From contig CACNXK010000009.1 in NCBI GenBank assembly GCA_902624425.1, positions 1-33,878 of the forward strand: 33,878 nt of DNA, read 5' to 3'. The notes beneath the pieces were generated by a model. It was not told where the DNA came from and searched no databases. It saw only the letters and a list, made by a program, of their open reading frames with translations. The stretch is from an uncultured SAR86 cluster bacterium. GTDB lineage: Bacteria > Pseudomonadota > Gammaproteobacteria > Magnimaribacterales > D2472. Below, one piece after another: positions 32,632-33,878 of this stretch (positions are counted from its first letter, which is position 1; every line of letters begins with the position of its first letter). A program made the translations under genes and the position numbers.

Positions 32632-33878
32632 TTGTTAAATAACCAGATATCATTTACTAGTAAGAAAGCAGCTTATTTAGTATTTTCTATTTGTGTTACT
32701 TCTCTAGCATATTTAACATTTATTATTTTTTCTGCTTCTGAAAGCCAGTTGGTATTTCTTAATAATTACTTTTTTTTGATTGCTTCTACTTTTACTATTG
32801 TTTTTATTCGATGTTTAGCAATGATTGGTTTGATTGCTTACGGATATTCCCGCATATTCAAATATTCTATATTAATTCTATTTTTAATAATCGGAGTCTT
32901 TTTAAACATCTCAACTTTTTTTTATTTCACCAATGATATATTTGAGTTTGTTGGTTCTGATTCACTTGTTTATCAGGAATTGGCCGAAATGCTCTATTCA
33001 GAACCAATCTCTTCCTGGCCATATTTAATGAGTAGTTATACAAGATATTCCTTTTCGGACTTTGGTTATCCCATGTTTATTGCCGCCATAAATCTAATTT
33101 ATGAAAGTGTCTATGCACCAAGAATTATCAATATTCTCATGGCCTTATTAACATACTTCTATCAACGTAAAACTTTAAACGCTCTAGGATTATCATCATC
33201 AGAGTCATCATTTTTTGCCGCTCTATTAATAACAAGCCCTCTTTACTTATTTTATGTCTCCTCAGGCCTCAAAGAAGTAGTAATGACAACTATTATTGTG
33301 ATGGGATCATACTATACGATTGCTTCAGATGTTCGAGCTAAATGGATTCCAGTTCTTTTTGCATTTACTGCTTTGATGTTTTTTCGAATCCCAGCGGCAA
33401 TATTTTTTCTTGCTTCTGCACTTTGGATACCAACTCAAAAGAAATTTGGGATTTTTACTTCGCTCTCAGCAATGTTGCTGGCTGGGTTAGTTATTGTTGT
33501 AATGATTTTGCAATCCTCTTTATTGCCGCTAGTAAATGCATATTTCTTTGCAGATAACCCAAATGCCAATATACCAATTCCTTTACTCTTACTTAGTGGA
33601 TTTGCAGGCCCAATCCCAAACCCCACATGGAGCGGCTTAGATCATACAAGTTGGATGTATGCAAGTGGGTTGATTGAGCGATCTGCACTTACAATTCCAT
33701 TTATTGTTGGTGCTCTAAAATGTTTTTCTTCGAAGAAATTACAGCAAGCATCAGGTATTTTAATTTTTGTACTTCTCAATATCTTTGGTTTGATTTGGGC
33801 AGAACAGACTCTTAAAGCTAGATATATAATACCTTTCTTGCCTGCAATTTATATTTTAGTTGCTTTAGGATTCAGAAA
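32632..33878 (+). CDS. Polytopic membrane protein of the polysaccharide locus (3' truncated by window end)
   Basis: An open frame from TTG 32632 continues without a stop to the last base, giving at least 415 codons. AAGGAG at 32621-32626, five bases upstream, strongly supports TTG as start. The protein has about ten hydrophobic segments. Between the early segments is a polar loop with FVGSDSLVYQELAEML, then SGLKEVVMTT after a helix, and a late RYIIPFLPAIYILVALG. This layout resembles GT-C-type glycosyltransferases or Wzy-like polymerases, which often have an acidic first loop and an Arg-Tyr before a late helix. I cannot choose between them. Its place after sugar-precursor genes and in a Wzz-containing locus is consistent with either. 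Confidence 0.8.
   Translation, partial: MLNNQISFTSKKAAYLVFSICVTSLAYLTFIIFSASESQLVFLNNYFFLIASTFTIVFIRCLAMIGLIAYGYSRIFKYSILILFLIIGVFLNISTFFYFTNDIFEFVGSDSLVYQELAEMLYSEPISSWPYLMSSYTRYSFSDFGYPMFIAAINLIYESVYAPRIINILMALLTYFYQRKTLNALGLSSSESSFFAALLITSPLYLFYVSSGLKEVVMTTIIVMGSYYTIASDVRAKWIPVLFAFTALMFFRIPAAIFFLASALWIPTQKKFGIFTSLSAMLLAGLVIVVMILQSSLLPLVNAYFFADNPNANIPIPLLLLSGFAGPIPNPTWSGLDHTSWMYASGLIERSALTIPFIVGALKCFSSKKLQQASGILIFVLLNIFGLIWAEQTLKARYIIPFLPAIYILVALGFR

Noticed and set aside
33342-33626. Short frames on both strands near the right edge
   Set aside because: Both lie inside the long membrane-protein frame that starts at 32632, and have no features of their own.

Overview
The window is A+T-rich, gene-dense bacterial chromosome. 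Gene content and order point to a streamlined marine-type gammaproteobacterium, possibly SAR86-like. The order gyrA-serC-pheA-tyrA-aroA-cmk-rpsA-ihfB, the ubiG-gph-yciK trio and the scpA-scpB-rluB cluster are typical of Gammaproteobacteria. Very short or negative gene spacing, frequent TTG/GTG starts, a five-domain ribosomal protein S1 and a shortened phosphoglucose isomerase fit a reduced genome. The lineage is inferred from synteny recalled from memory; no search was run.

Layout. (1) 1-1958, plus strand: the tail of a probable scpA, scpB, an rluB-type pseudouridine synthase and an HhH-GPD (AlkA-type) glycosylase. (2) 1918-4023, minus strand: ubiG, gph and yciK; yciK overlaps the glycosylase gene tail to tail. 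(3) 4129-7343, plus strand: three-gene proton-translocating transhydrogenase (pntAa, pntAb, pntB), then a small HxGH nucleotidyltransferase. (4) 7456-21756: gyrA, serC, pheA, tyrA, aroA, cmk, rpsA, ihfB, pyrF, pgi, uvrC, pgsA and kdsD. Nearly every junction overlaps by 4-11 nt, with tRNA-Cys 11 nt after the last gene. It joins DNA topology and repair, serine/aromatic amino acid synthesis, nucleotide synthesis, translation, phospholipid and Kdo supply in one apparent transcription unit. (5) 21768-22787: tRNA-Cys(GCA), an APS-kinase-like P-loop gene, a small nucleotidyltransferase and tRNA-Leu(UAA). (6) 22978 to the window end: a surface-polysaccharide locus with a Wzz-type chain-length regulator, Ugd, WecB, WecC, a TviB/WbpA-type dehydrogenase, a TviC/WbpP-type 4-epimerase, an ATP-grasp protein fused to a low-molecular-weight tyrosine-phosphatase domain, a NodB-type deacetylase, and a polytopic membrane protein that runs off the window.

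The polysaccharide locus would supply UDP-GlcA, UDP-ManNAc, UDP-ManNAcA, UDP-GlcNAcA and UDP-GalNAcA, so the glycan is predicted to be rich in uronic acids. The ATP-grasp/phosphatase fusion and the adjoining deacetylase are the least conventional genes and could modify or regulate that glycan. Together with the tRNA-bounded kinase/nucleotidyltransferase pair, they are the best candidates for undescribed biology. No CRISPR array, insertion sequence, integrase or rRNA was seen, and no gene-free stretch exceeds 300 bases.
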